Below are positions 13,760 through 25,538 of a stretch of DNA of 64,000 nucleotides, in pieces; position 1 is the first letter of the stretch, and each line of letters opens with the position of its first letter. The position numbers and the translations under genes are program-made. The stretch is from Karalla daura. Lineage: Eukaryota; Chordata; Actinopteri; Chaetodontiformes; Leiognathidae. The stretch spans positions 13,084,009 to 13,148,008 of the forward strand of contig CM055196.1 of NCBI GenBank assembly GCA_029224185.1, written 5' to 3'. The notes under the pieces were generated by a model, which worked only from the letters and a program-made list of their open reading frames with translations, did not search any database and was not told the origin of the DNA.

Positions 13760-16122
13760 TGGTAGTATTGCTCATAATGATTAATTGATGGTCCTGTCGA
13801 TAGGGCGGTCATCAGATGCTGGTTTGTTGCTGATCCCTGATCACATCTGCAGCAACACTGATCAGGGTGAAGCACTGAACCAAATAACACACAAACTACA
13901 CTGGCACAACATTGTACAACATCAGGTATCACTATAGTGTGCGATCAGATATCCGACTCGAAGGTGCTGCCTGAGTGCCTCCGTGAGAGTTTTTCAGCAG
14001 AATAAGTGAAAATAATTGAAAATTTAATAAATAATGAGTTGAAAATTAAATGCTGGTGTAGGTCTGATAATCAGTCAGGGGGGAAATTTTATCTAAATAG
14101 GCAATAATGAATGCCACCTCTAAACTTTAGCTGGGATCATCTGTCTTCAGCTTTCATTCCCTGTGTATTTAGTGCAAAGAGCAGCATGAGAAATGGGACA
14201 TGTTGATGAAAAATGCCAACTCTGCAGGTTCCGATCACTTTCCACTGTTCTAATTGGCCTAAAAACTGGTTCGTATTGCCAATACCAAAGATAGCACTAA
14301 TGGCTTCTGCAAAGTCCCACACTTTAAAATACAAACTCTTCTTTAAGCCACAGCAAAAAAGTCAAAACTTTTCTTACCACCAATTAAAAAAAAGGTAAAA
14401 TAATGTATGGATGGAAACAAAACATATTGTCACCATTCAGTCATGATACAGAGCTCAGCTTCGTGTGGTGCTGTGAGACAAAACACACAGGTGACATGTT
14501 GTAATATGATACAGACATGGCTGCATGCACACACACACATGCACACACCGATACAGTTTATGGAGGGGAATCACGATGTGTGTGCCCCCTCACACAGTCC
14601 ATTTGTATGAAGGTCATTCTGGGTTAATGAATTCTGAAAACTAATAAGCACGATCACATTCAAGCTCAGTGACAACAGACAGTGGAAAGAGCCAAAGCTG
14701 ATCCATAGATCTGTTTACCTGATTAATAATGCAATCAGGATCAATTACCAGCATTCAGCCAGATCAAGAGAACAGTCTTCAGCCGTGAGTTCTGTGTTCG
14801 CCACAACTACATGAACACACGCTGTTGTTCTGAGTCTACTGAGCTTGTATACGTGCCTAATAAATTTGAATATCTAAATAGGGTTTGTAAACTATTCTGG
14901 TGTCCATTGTTTGGATCTAGTTCCTTTTTAAATTGTCTCTCCTACCTCAATGTGGTACGTAGAACCAGAGGTGAGGTCAGTGAGCAGGGTCTCGTAGATG
15001 TCCGGCTGCCCGGTCATCTGTGTGAAGGCCGGATCGGGGTAGGGACACACCTCCTTGTACCTGCAGGAACAGGCACCATGCCAAAATGATGATCTCACCA
15101 ACTCACAATATGTGACCGGAGAAATAATGGGCTTTTCAAGTCCTTTCATTTCCAATTTAGACAAAACTTTTGTTCCACTACGTCTAGCTTTATTTTATTT
15201 TTTAAATTATTTTTCAGACCAGCTGTCTTGAATTAAAATTGCCTTTTAATTCTACTTTTTTTAAAAACTTTGTATTAACGACTAATTTAAATTTCCCCAT
15301 CCTAAGACATGCCACTCAAAGTGCAAATAAAGTAGCTAAAACTTCCACAGAGGAATACTAAACTGTCACACACTGATAATAGAGCTGTACGGTATATAGA
15401 CAAATCCATCTGTCATGATGAGACCTTTAACTGATGTTATTTAGACACTGTTTTCCTCATTAACACTTCACTATTTTTATAAAGTAATATTCTAGCACTC
15501 TTATTAGTAGTGTATGTCTTCAACCATTAAAAAGTGTATGTCGGTGGAATCATTCCCATTCTTTGAGAGATACCAGGAATGCACCAGCGCAAGCATTGAA
15601 GCAAGTAGACACAGATGACTAAACTTACAAAGAAGCATGAATGCGTTAGCTTGTTCAAGCTACATTTGATATTTTCATGTTTTCTCTCATGACTCAGCAG
15701 CTGCCCTGTGGTTGAATCTGAAATGTTGTTGTCATTGGCAATGAGACAGTCTCCTGAACTGTCAGTTTGAGACTCACCACCTGTCACAGCTTTTTGCAAC
15801 AACACCAGAAGTACCTGATGACGTATCCGTCGATGTTCCTGGCTTTGGCTGGCATGGACCATGACAGCAGGATACCATTGGAGCCCACGGCCGTTCCTTC
15901 TAGGTTTAGAGGAGGACCAGGAACTGGGGGATAAGAGGGAAGGTGAGTGAAGGGGAGAAGAGCTCTTTCCCCTTAAAGTTTTTAACTTTTTTTTCTTCAT
16001 TTGCATCACTGCGGCAGAATTGTAAAAAAAATGCAAATACACAGGGAAATAACTTCTGTGAGCCAGCTCTCAAAAGGGCCCAGAAGAATAGTGTTGTTGT
16101 CTGAAACGGACGGATCCTCCGA

Positions 16123-16201
<79 letters not shown>

Positions 16202-18056
16202 TGTGGGCTTGCGTGAGTGTGTTTTAGGCTGAACTCCGATGAATAAGGCCTCACACAGCAGTGGCATTTCACTGACATTCACTGCAGACCCATTCATTCT
16301 GTGGTTCAAAAGCCCAGGCTTAAGTTACCTAAGAGGAATTAAACAGGGAAGGGAGTATATCCACACCACACACACACAGACACACGTGCGCCTACACACT
16401 GGGCCTATGTGAGTGTGCCACACAAACAGTGAATTAAACAGCAGAGGGCAGGCAAGACCCTGATGGCACTTCAACACCCCAAAAAAAGAAAGCTATCCCA
16501 GCACAAATCACACAAGCACGGCTGTCTCACCGCTCTCATTGGTATTGATCATGCGGCTAACGCCGGGGCTGATGTTGGAGGAGATGGCCGCTGTGACTGT
16601 TACAGTGTACTGTGTCCCCGGACTGACACCCATCGCGTCGGCCTGTGGAGACACCAGAAACACCAGCTGTCAACAAATATTCCAGATAACATGGGGACAT
16701 CATTGGGTCCGGACCTGCAGGCAGAGTATGTCTTCACAAGCGCCAACAATCGTTGGTGGTTTGTTGTCATGAATTTTGAACCAGATGTTTGATGGCTTAA
16801 AAAAAAAAAAGAAAAGAGGACAGCCATTGATTAGAAAGTGTTGAAATATCTGTAAATAAGACATGGAAAACTCGGAATGGTCCATTTTGTTTTTCAGATT
16901 GGGCAAAGGGTGCATTGTGCCACACAAGGACAGAAAATAGAAAAAAATAGTTGGTTTTCTGTTGATTAAATCAGTTGAAGTTTCATCCTAACATATCTTC
17001 TGTCTAATTGCAATGAAGTACTTCATTGCTGTTTTTTTCTAACACATGACATCACTAGAACAGCCTTGCAGCGACAAGGCCCTTGATTGAGTTCCGCATG
17101 GACCGTGGGCCTTTCTGTGTGGAGTTTGCATGTTTTCCTTGTGTCTGTGTGGGTTGGTCTTTGGGTACTCTGGTTTTCTCCACAGTCCAAAACATGCATT
17201 TTGGAGACTGCAGTTTGGCCCTAGGCGTGGATGTGAGAGTGAATGCTATGTGTGTGTTCTGCAATGGACTGGACACCTGTTCAGGGTGTATTCCATGCCT
17301 TCATGTGCTAGTGATAGGCACCAGCAGGCCAACAACAAACAAAGTTTGTTGTTGGATAAGACATCTGACGGATGGACGATTAAGCAGCAAACTGCTTCAG
17401 TACTTATTTACCTAAGAAGTGTTGATGCTTTTTTCCCCCTCAACTCCAACAAACAGCATTTTATTTGAACCTATTTTAAGAATAAACTTCATATCTATAG
17501 ATATCTCCATGAATAGAAACTAAAGTAAACACCAATTTGTTTGCAGAAATGTACAATAACCCTATGGACTCTCAGCCATCTGCTTTATCATTTAGCCTAT
17601 TAAAAAGACATCAACACCAGCAGCCATTTGTATCAATATGAGGTGGGTGGTTGTGAAGGACGACAGCTTGTTTCAGCTCGTGGTTGCACTTGTATCTCGC
17701 AGTGTTAGTTTGGGTCTGTCTGACAGAGGAACAGTGCCACCTGTGCTGAACTCATTTTGGCTTTCGTGTGAGCTGCACCTGGGACACCAGTATGTTGACT
17801 GACAGTGTGTCACACCAAAACCTTATGCTGTCCCCCAGAAAAATATGGCCAAGCTTTTTTTTTTCTACATCTGTGCACGGCCTCACATGCTTTGGATTTC
17901 ACACTTCTGCGATTATGTAGATGAAAGGACTACTTAACAGTGTTCTATCAAACTTCTATGCCCACAGCAACGTCATATATTAGGTAGAATCCTTACCTGT
18001 GAGTGCACCTGTCCAGAGCAGAGTGTGAGCAGCAGGAGGAGTGAGAGCATGGCCAT
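1..18056 (-). CDS. ptprq: ptprq, core (short-isoform) coding region, 3' end beyond window
   Basis: Receptor-type phosphatase Q. Family knowledge: a hair-cell stereociliary membrane protein with an FN3 ectodomain and a cytoplasmic PTP-fold domain that acts mainly on phosphoinositides; human loss causes DFNB84A deafness. Seen here: 29 minus-strand coding exons with GT/AG borders and continuous phase, giving about 1,873 codons. They encode a signal peptide, half an FN3 and 16 FN3 domains with the PTPRQ-typical PP.xPNGxI strand motif. Domain order, including the domain near 162-400 (DPPKNVTV, then [11 protein letters not shown]), follows mammalian PTPRQ. The last FN3, transmembrane segment and phosphatase domain lie off the left edge. 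Upstream exons at 19.2-28.1 kb probably give a longer isoform. FN3 domains are encoded either by one phase 1-1 exon or by two exons split at phase 0 (one split is at phase 2). Confidence 0.95.
5723..9241 (-). CDS. ptprq: ptprq exons 13-20: FN3 domains 5-9
   Basis: Exons: 9,062-9,241 + 8,687-8,794 (FN3-5; [20 protein letters not shown] is very close to the human segment); 8,283-8,564 (FN3-6, single exon); 7,435-7,716 (FN3-7, single exon); 6,996-7,116 + 6,749-6,903 (FN3-8, split inside VWNET at phase 2); 6,519-6,664 + 5,723-5,894 (FN3-9). Every domain has the tryptophan of strand B and a PP-x-x-P/A-NG turn, except FN3-8, which reads PPLEANSDI. Many N-x-S/T sequons suggest heavy N-glycosylation. 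A MITE-like hairpin sits in the intron between FN3-6 and FN3-7. Confidence 0.92.
7831..8018. mobile_element. MITE-like hairpin element, about 188 bp
   Basis: The termini GTAGCACTTTATAATAACTC and, inverted, the run ending GAGTTATTATATAGTGCTAC form long imperfect inverted repeats (they share AATAAGGAGGAGTTAT or its complement). Inner arms (AACTCTTAAT/ATTAAGAGTT) extend the hairpin nearly to the centre. AT-rich, non-coding, in a ptprq intron. No clear target-site duplication seen, so the superfamily is unknown. Confidence 0.7.
9326..11640 (-). CDS. ptprq: ptprq exons 10-12: FN3-4 with a mucin-like insert and RRKR site
   Basis: Exons 11,477-11,640, 9,976-10,456 and 9,326-9,487. The first gives the A-C' half of an FN3 ([19 protein letters not shown]), the last the F-G half ([20 protein letters not shown]). 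Between them, the 481-nt exon encodes about 160 residues very rich in Ser, Thr and Pro, with several N-x-S/T sequons, and near its start a furin-type motif RRKR (10,397-10,408). Human PTPRQ also has a linker here, but a much shorter one. Inference: a glycosylated, possibly cleaved stalk inside the ectodomain. Phases (1-0, 0-1, 1-1) are consistent. Confidence 0.88.
10860..11110 (+). mobile_element. Possible LINE 3'-end relic
   Basis: The plus strand reads LKTN, a stop, then KPSFLIKHF, close in pattern to the LKTxLF-xAF endings of fish LINE reverse-transcriptase frames, but broken by stops. It lies in the ptprq intron between 10,456 and 11,477. Weak support. Confidence 0.25.
12245..16642 (-). 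CDS. ptprq: ptprq exons 2-9: half FN3 plus FN3 domains 1-3
   Basis: Exons: 16,531-16,642 (second half of an FN3, [20 protein letters not shown]); 15,815-15,923 + 14,946-15,060 + 13,644-13,713 (FN3-1, containing RYKEVCP as in human PTPRQ); 13,307-13,506 + 12,721-12,949 (FN3-2, with a long linker between its halves); 12,490-12,618 + 12,245-12,394 (FN3-3). Phases are 0-1, 1-2, 2-0, 0-1, 1-0, 0-1, 1-1, 1-1. FN3-2 carries the conserved [15 protein letters not shown] stretch, matching the human VRVEDILTG segment. The introns hold CA, GA and GT microsatellites and one interspersed repeat. Some exons are too short to stand out as open frames and were placed by splice sites. Confidence 0.9.
13520..13559. 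repeat. (CA)n microsatellite
   Basis: CA tract just upstream (on the gene strand) of the acceptor of ptprq exon 13,307-13,506. Confidence 0.95.
16122..16197. repeat. (GT)n microsatellite
   Basis: GT tract with two GTAT interruptions in ptprq intron 2 (between 15,923 and 16,531). Confidence 0.97.
17075..17330. repeat. Diverged teleost interspersed repeat
   Basis: Contains GTGTGGAGTTTGCATGTTTT, a GGTACTCTGGTTTTCTCCAC block, CACAGTCCAAAACATGCA and GCAATGGACTGGACACCTGT in that order, the recognisable order of a very common fish repeat. I cannot assign its class from sequence alone. It sits in ptprq intron 1. Confidence 0.7.
17997..18056 (-). CDS. ptprq: ptprq alternative first exon: signal peptide of the short isoform
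   Basis: The ATG is at 18,056 (a second in-frame ATG is at 18,050). The exon encodes 20 residues, [20 protein letters not shown], a clear cleavable signal peptide, and ends in phase 0 at a good donor (GTAAGG). It splices in frame to 16,531-16,642, which starts in phase 0. Human PTPRQ is built the same way: a short signal peptide followed directly by the second half of an FN3 domain. An exon farther upstream (19,233-19,393) has the same outgoing phase, so this looks like an internal alternative first exon. Confidence 0.85.
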
Positions 18057-18470
18057 GCTGGGGTTAAACTCTGGTGTAGATGCTGCGGGTTAGAGGCCTC
18101 GGGTATTAGTGTATTAGTATTAGTATTAGCATCCAGTGTTAAAGTGCACAGTTGTTAGCAGCGGTCTCCAGGTAATCCGCTGAGCTGAGCAGCAGAAACT
18201 CCACCACTAGATGCTGGTTAGTGGCATGAGTAAAGGTCACCGGGTTAGTTGTCCAGGCATTGGGTATGAACGCCTCTTGGTTTTGAGGTATTCCAAATTT
18301 TTAGTGTCTCGCCGGGGAGGGTGGAGGGTCCTTTCATTGGCACGGGGGCTAACGTTCTCCCTCCAGTCTCTCTCTCTCTTGCTCTCTCTAGGGAGAGCTG
18401 CTTAAGCAAATGAATGATTCAGGGTTGAGCTCATGAGGGCAACTTAATAAATAATGAGATCTATTACTCA
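18057..18470 (-). promoter_or_regulatory. Inferred promoter/5' UTR region of the short ptprq isoform
   Basis: Sequence directly upstream of the 18,056 ATG, lying inside the intron between the long-form exon 19,233-19,393 and core exon 16,531-16,642. I see no TATA box at a convincing distance and no clear core element. A TC/GA-rich stretch lies near 18,365-18,390. The call rests only on the first exon next to it. Beyond it lies a long GATA tract. Confidence 0.3.
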
Positions 18471-18627
18471 ACTGTGTGTGTGTGTGTGTTTGTGTGCATG
18501 TGTGTGTGTGTGTGCATGTGTGGCGTGTGTAAGGTTACATTTTGGGGGGGTACCTGACACCTGGCAGCCGGGAAGAGTCGGTAAGGGGTGGGACTTACTT
18601 GAATGGGAGGAGTGATGCAGACTTGTG

Positions 18628-18928
<301 letters not shown>

Positions 18929-19232
18929 TAAAGACTATTTCTAGGGTTGAAACGTGAGAAAAGGGACTGTGAGCAGTTTGCAGTTTCATGTTTAGACAAT
19001 CAGGATGAGAAAAGCTTTTATTGCCAGGTAACAACTAGAGGGGATTTATGGTGTAAAGGTGTAAAGACTAGGAGGGGAGATCAGCTAAAACACAACATAC
19101 AAAGAAGAAACTAGACTTAAAAGGCTTCTTGCCCAGGCTTGAATAAAGCACAAATTATGTGTTCAAGGAACATCCTCGTTACTGAGCGTAGGCAGTGTGT
19201 GTTTCATGAGGCATGTGTGTGTGTGTGTCTAC

Positions 19233-21169
19233 CTGGACGTATCCGTCACGTGCAGGCTGCACTGTGACTTCTCCCTGATTTGGTTGCAGGTTCACCTGGT
19301 AACGGTCTACGCAACCTGCAGCCTGGTCCCAGCGCAGCGAGAACGCACGGTCAGACACGTTCACAACACGCAGGCCGTGCACGGGCGCCAGCACTCATGG
19401 AAGTCAGGGAGAGGGGAGGTGGCAGAGTCAGAGGAGTGGGGAAAGTTTCAGTGGAATCATGAAGAAGATAAGGAGGAGGTCAGGGCACCTGGTACTAATG
19501 AGGTAACTTCCTCTACCTGTGGTTACGGTCAGAGAGGCTGGATTCCCAGCTGTTGCTCCTCTCACCCTCTCTGCACTCACGTTGTAGCTGCAGCCCTCTG
19601 CCAGCCCGGTTACCATGGCGACCCGCTCCTGCTTGGGTACGGTGAGTGTGCGTGTGACCGAGGTGTTGGCCACGGTGACTCTGTGAAAGTCAAACTCTCC
19701 GAAGGCACTGTCCCAGCTCACAGAGGCTGAGGAAGAGTTCATGTGGGCTAAACGGAGGGCGCACACTCCTGCTGGACCTGCAGAACAGTGAATCACACTT
19801 ATTTTATCAGATTATGTGATGAACATCTATTATCTGGCCCACTTTATTCCGAATGGTGTTGCAGTATTGTATCAACTCAAGGCTATACATTGGCATCTAC
19901 AATTTACTAAAGAAAAACTACTACTGTTTATGAGATGGGCATAAAGCTACAACTAAGAAATCCTACAGATTTTTCTCAGGACTTGTGTGTTTCTTACGTG
20001 TGCTGAACTCTCTGTGGACTGCCTGGCTGGTGTCTGAGCCCAGCACACTCTGAATGCTGATGCTGTAGTCTGACCCCGGGATCAAATCCCTGATCTCATA
20101 ACTCGTGGCCTGGACAACAGCCTCAATCCAAGCTTTCCTGTCCACGGACAGGAGGCCAAAAGCAAGCTGAGAGAAACAAAAGGAAACCCACAGAGAGCAT
20201 TCAGAAAACCCAATTGAAGTTTCAGCCACTGAGATGAGAAAATGAGACTTTCTTTGCTTTCTGCATCCTGTGGAGCTATAACAATATGTTTCTGCTGACG
20301 TACTGAGGACACATGCTTGGTCATTCTTCCTGGCCGAGGTACGGTGGAGGTCATGCATCTTTAAAAAGTTGGTAATTGAATCTGTCATGTGCCAACAACG
20401 GTTGCTAAGAAACCAGCAGCTGGGGCTTAAATGGCCACTTTTGTCCTTGCAAGAAAATATTAAGTTATGTGCATCCAATAAAAGTCAAGGATGCACATCA
20501 GCTGTCTCTCTTTCAGGGACTCTCACATGGAGTTGGACAGCTCCAGTATTCTTACCTTGTACCCCTCCACTTTTCCTGGTGGTGCTCTCCAGGTGATAAA
20601 CACCGACGTCACTGCCTGTTCAGAAAGAGCCACTTCCTGCGGCACCTCTGGGACTGGAGACAAGCTTCCCATTAGCATAAAACACCATGCGTAGATTCTT
20701 TGTCATTGAATATGTGAAGGGTGGAATACTGAGAGCTAAACATAATTTTGTATTTTTACATGTATCATGAATACTTAACTTGGTTAAAAGTCTGGTACAC
20801 AGCATTAGAAATATTGGAGACGAATACGCATATAAACAACACAATATCCTTTGTATCTGGTTCCTCCGTGCTTCAAAGCCTGTACTGTAATTTCTCCTGT
20901 GGCAATGATTTATTTCAAATCATCAACCTACGCTGACAACAAAACAACAATACTGTTCTAAAATGTTATCAGAGAAGTGACTGCAGACACAAACCAAGTG
21001 CAGATGGAAACAAGTTCCTTTTTGTCTGGTTTACCTTGAAACCTACAGTCCTTGGAGAAATCTCCACATTCTTTCGTCCCAGTTCTGCATGTGATTATAT
21101 TTTTGCATATCTCTGCTCCCTTGTGACTACTTATTTCATTCTTCTTTGTTTGCTGCTTTCTTTTCAAGC

Positions 21170-21201
<32 letters not shown>

Positions 21202-24200
21202 ACACACAGCATCTTAAACTTACCAGTATGGAGGGTCACTGAGGCGGGTTCACTCCTTTTTTCCCCACTGGTGCTAATCACCTCTACTGTGTACTGGCTT
21301 CCTGGAGCGAGGCCCTCGAAACTATAAGAACTGTGAACACACACATCTCGAGCAGTCACAAGTGATTCAGGTCATAATCATTGGTTGTACTAGACAGATC
21401 TGATCTGGTGACTGTAATTGGAGTCTCATGAAATTGTAATAATAAGACTGACCTGGGCTCCTGATGAGAAACAATCAGCTCTTGACTGGATGTTGCGTTT
21501 TTGATTGACAGGATGAGCCCGCTCACCACTCCCTTGGCCTCAGTCCAGGTCATGAATATAGATGACGTGGTCTTATTGATGAGAGAAACATGGACTGGGC
21601 TGGGCGCTGGCATGCGGAGGCAAAGACTTGAGATGCAGTAGTTGGAAAAGAAAGACTTAAAATGTGTGTGTGTGTGTGTGTGCGTGAGTGTGTGTGTGTG
21701 TTTACCTGCAGTGATGTTGATGTTGATGGGGGAGCTGTCTGCAAAGGACTCCTTCTCAGTTCGCACAGCAAAGCGGTAGAGTTTGCCAGGAGTCAGACTA
21801 GAAAATGCAGCTCCTTCAGTGAAGGTCTTCTGTACCTGTAACAACCACACACACACACACACACACACATACAACATAGTACAAAATAATTCAAATAATT
21901 TAAGCAAATGATTCTTACAGTGCCTGCCTTAGTTAATTTTTTATGCTTAAAATCACGGTGAACACCATGAATCTCAAATGAAGCAACTGCTGATGAGGAC
22001 CTTGCTCAGGGCGTTTCATTACTCATTTTCTGTCTTCTCTCACACTTTGGCAGGAACTCTGGGAAATCATTAGTCCGAGCAAACCTGCTCCTCAGATCAA
22101 GTGCAGATAAAAACAGTCAGAAATATTAAAGAGGTTTTTTTTTTTTCTTTACCCTATGTGATTGGTCGCAGTCAAGGCAGATGACCTCGTAGCTGTGAGC
22201 CTGTCCCTGTGCAGGATCCCACAGCAGCTCAATGGATGAATCTGTCACCACACCCTCTCTCACTCTGTGAGGAGGCTCCAGACCTAAAATCACAACCCAC
22301 AAACCACACTGTGATTAGTACTCCAACACAAGGACCACACTTATTACCCCTGGTCGGGGACAGTATTCAAAACCTGAGGATTATTTGTGTCTGCCTAATT
22401 TCTAGAAAATTATAGTGCTGAATCACTTCACCAATCATTTAATTATATTACTTTCAAGACTAAAATGCTATAACACACTCTAATAGACCAACAGCTTATA
22501 CAACGGTTCATACATGATTAAAAATGCTCATAGAATAGGAGGGAAAGATGATACTGGACTTAACAACATTACTGTATATATAACAACATTACAACAACAT
22601 TGTCTTACAACAACTCGAGTCAGTCTACTTGAGCGAACAAACAACTAAGTCAGGCCAATTCAGAAATTGAAATTTTGCCACACCTTAAAAGGGATTTTAT
22701 AAAGGCTGTAAAATAGGTTGTAAGGTATTTCAACTAAAGTTGAGTAACTTTGATTAGCACCAGCAAGCAAGGTTAGATATTCCGTTTAACCATTCTCGGT
22801 CACCTAGTTTCGCTTGACACCCTTAATAAAAGTGCCCGATCCTTCACCTGTGCGAATGGGTGTGGTGTAGAAAGCAGGTCCGGTCCGCTGTCGGCTGCTG
22901 CTCCTCACACTGAGTTGAAGCTCCGACCCTGGACTCAGATCACCCACGGTTATTATCTTAACATCGGCAGGGAGGGAGTACCATTCACATTTGTACCCGC
23001 ATGTTCCCTCACACGAGTGGTCACACATGCCTGGACATACACACACTTTCACCCCATCAATCAGACCCAGCTGCGGATGCTGGATGTACAGCTGTGCAGA
23101 GTTTGAGCCCACTGATAAAGGGACGGCGACCTGGACAGGCATTGGATCTGCAAAAACAGAGGGTAGAACATCAACATAGATATATACATAGATAGTTTTA
23201 TAAAACTAGTTTCATAAAACTAGTTACAGTAGTTTTATAAAAACATATTTATAAATTATATGTTTGTAATTGACCTAATTATGATAACTTTTAAAAAATA
23301 TATATATATATTACTTTGTTCAGTGTGGCTTTTACACATATTGGCCATGCTAGACAATATCTTGCTTTAGTTTCCTGCCTCTGGCGAATCTGCATTCACA
23401 ACTTTATCTGAAGCCAACACAAGTGAATATCCTCCAGAGCCTTTTCACTACAAAATTCCTTCATTTTGTCACTATCCTTTGACTGCAACTCAGTGGGGAA
23501 ATACTGTCTAGGGATGCAGAAAGAGAGAATTTAATACAAAAAAAATGTGAGAAGTTTAAGAGAGCTTGTCTCAGACTTTTCTCTAAATGCAGAGACCTCA
23601 TACAGACTTCAACTAAAGACCTGAACACATATGGCCTCTTAGACACTTGCTTTGGAAAAACACATTTGGAACTTGTCTCTAGGAGAAAAAAACTGTTTCA
23701 GCTTGTTCCTCCTACCTGTGGTGTGTGTGATGATGGTTTTTGAGCTCCTGTCCTCTCCCCTCAGGGACACTACTCCAACCTCATAAGTTTGACCGGGAGT
23801 AAATGTGCCCAAATTAACACAGGCAGACTCATTTACCCAGCATGCATCAGCACTTGACCTGTTTATCCACAGGGAGGCTGGTGTGGGGTAAATGAGCGGG
23901 TGGGTTGTGACAAAATAACCATCTGGGGGGTCGTCAGGTGGAGTTCTCCAGCAGACTGACAGATTTTCAGCCTTGCTCGACAGCACCAGGCCACCAGGGG
24001 CCCTCACCGCTTAGAGACACAGAGGGAGAGTGAAGTTTGTTTATTTATCAGCTAAGGGGTTCAGATCAGGTCATGTGTGAAGAGTGTAGTCATGATAGTG
24101 ACAATGCAAAAAACAAACAATAGATTACTCGTAATGATTTCCATAAAAAGAGTGTCGAAATTCGCCCACCACAGCAAGGACACCTAAATCTGATCACAAT

Positions 24201-25538
24201 TTGTTAAGTCCCAGGCAAATCTGCTAAACCCCTGGACCAGAACTTTGAGATGTGAGGTTTGAGATGTTAAGCTTCTTATCTAAATTACATCTTCATGCAG
24301 GGAGTCCTCAGACCTTCAGAGGATGACACCTCAATTGGAATGAGGTGGTGCTTCTCTCCACATCTTAAAAAATATTAACTTTTCTGCCTTAATGGACTTT
24401 AGAAACCAGGAAATATCCCAACTTAAGAGCTTTGACCCTGGTCAAATTGACTGATCAACTTTTATAGAGTTTGCAATCTTTCTCGTAGTCAATTTCTAAT
24501 CACAACTGCTTTACACTTTACACAAATTTTGTTATCTAGATTAGATTCCTCAGGATTGGAAAATATTCATAAAACATCTTAAAACTGCTGAGCACTCCAG
24601 CTGCCGATGCCTAACCAAACATTTCTTACCACTACCATTCAGCACAAGTAATAACTGCACTGAAATATTGCAGCCGGATCTGGAATTTATTACTGAATAC
24701 CGTTTGGCTGCCTCAGTTTTTCCCTCCAACACTGATATAAATGCACTTGGAAAGCTTGTTCGGGGCTCACCTGTCTGCACAGTCACAGGCTCCTGTCCGC
24801 AGCTTTCAATCCCGTATGGGGTAACTGTGTAAACTTCAACCTTGTATTTCCTGTAGGACTCAAGCCCTCCAATCACAGCCTTGTATGACTGCAAGCTGTC
24901 AGTCTGAGACACTGTGGAGATGTTGGTCATTCCGACTATCCCCACTTGTCGTGAGTGCAGATCAGTGTAGCGCACAACAAACATCCATCCGGCCTTGATC
25001 TGTGCCCCCATTAGCACCCAGTGGACACTGACCTGACTGACAGTAATGAGGCCCACAGTGACGTTTTGGGGAGGAAGGGGTCCTATAAGAGACAGATGAC
25101 AACTATTTGGTGTTACACCTGTAGGCATACTTGTATGACAGTGCATGTGTGTAGCACACTCACTAGTGTAGGCAGTTTGAGTTTGTCCCATGCTCCAGCT
25201 GGAGCCTGCAGGGTGAGTAGCTCTAAGGGTGAACGAGTAGACGCTCCCTGGAGACAAACCTGCCAGAGTTACCCCCCTGGAGGAGAGCAAAATAGGCACC
25301 CTGGTTATTTTTTTAGTGTTGCTTTGGCTCCCAGTTCCTTTTTTGCCCTCAGACTTCCTGTTCCTGTCTTCTTCACATTCACCCCAGCCACTGTTTTCCT
25401 CCTCTTGGTACTGGAGGAATATCTCAATAGATGAAAGATGATGTGGGTTGAAGGGTGAGAGGTTGCTCCAGCGAAGCTCCACCTGTTGCTCTGTCACTTG
25501 CGCCAGGTCAAAGGAGAATGAGGCTGGAACTGTAGGGA
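19233..25538 (-). CDS. ptprq: ptprq long form, exons U7-U18: eight FN3 domains plus a half FN3
   Basis: Single-exon FN3s: 25,164-25,538 (with a charged loop of about 35 residues), 24,771-25,082, 23,716-24,009, 22,848-23,147 (with a six-cysteine insert) and 19,517-19,777. Two-exon FN3s: 22,153-22,283 + 21,706-21,835; 21,453-21,606 + 21,224-21,330; 20,556-20,653 + 19,998-20,166. Half FN3: 19,233-19,393 (VHGLRVVNVSDRAFSLRWDQ). Phases run 1-1 for single exons and 1-0/0-1 or 1-2/2-1 for pairs. These domains lack the PPxxPNG turn that marks the core ptprq repeats and are more diverged, closer in style to the FN3 arrays of PTPRB/PTPRJ. Many have sequons. Microsatellites sit in several introns. Confidence 0.8.

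Noticed and set aside
19197..19730. 177-codon plus-strand frame
   Set aside because: Antisense shadow of two long-form FN3 exons and the intron between them.
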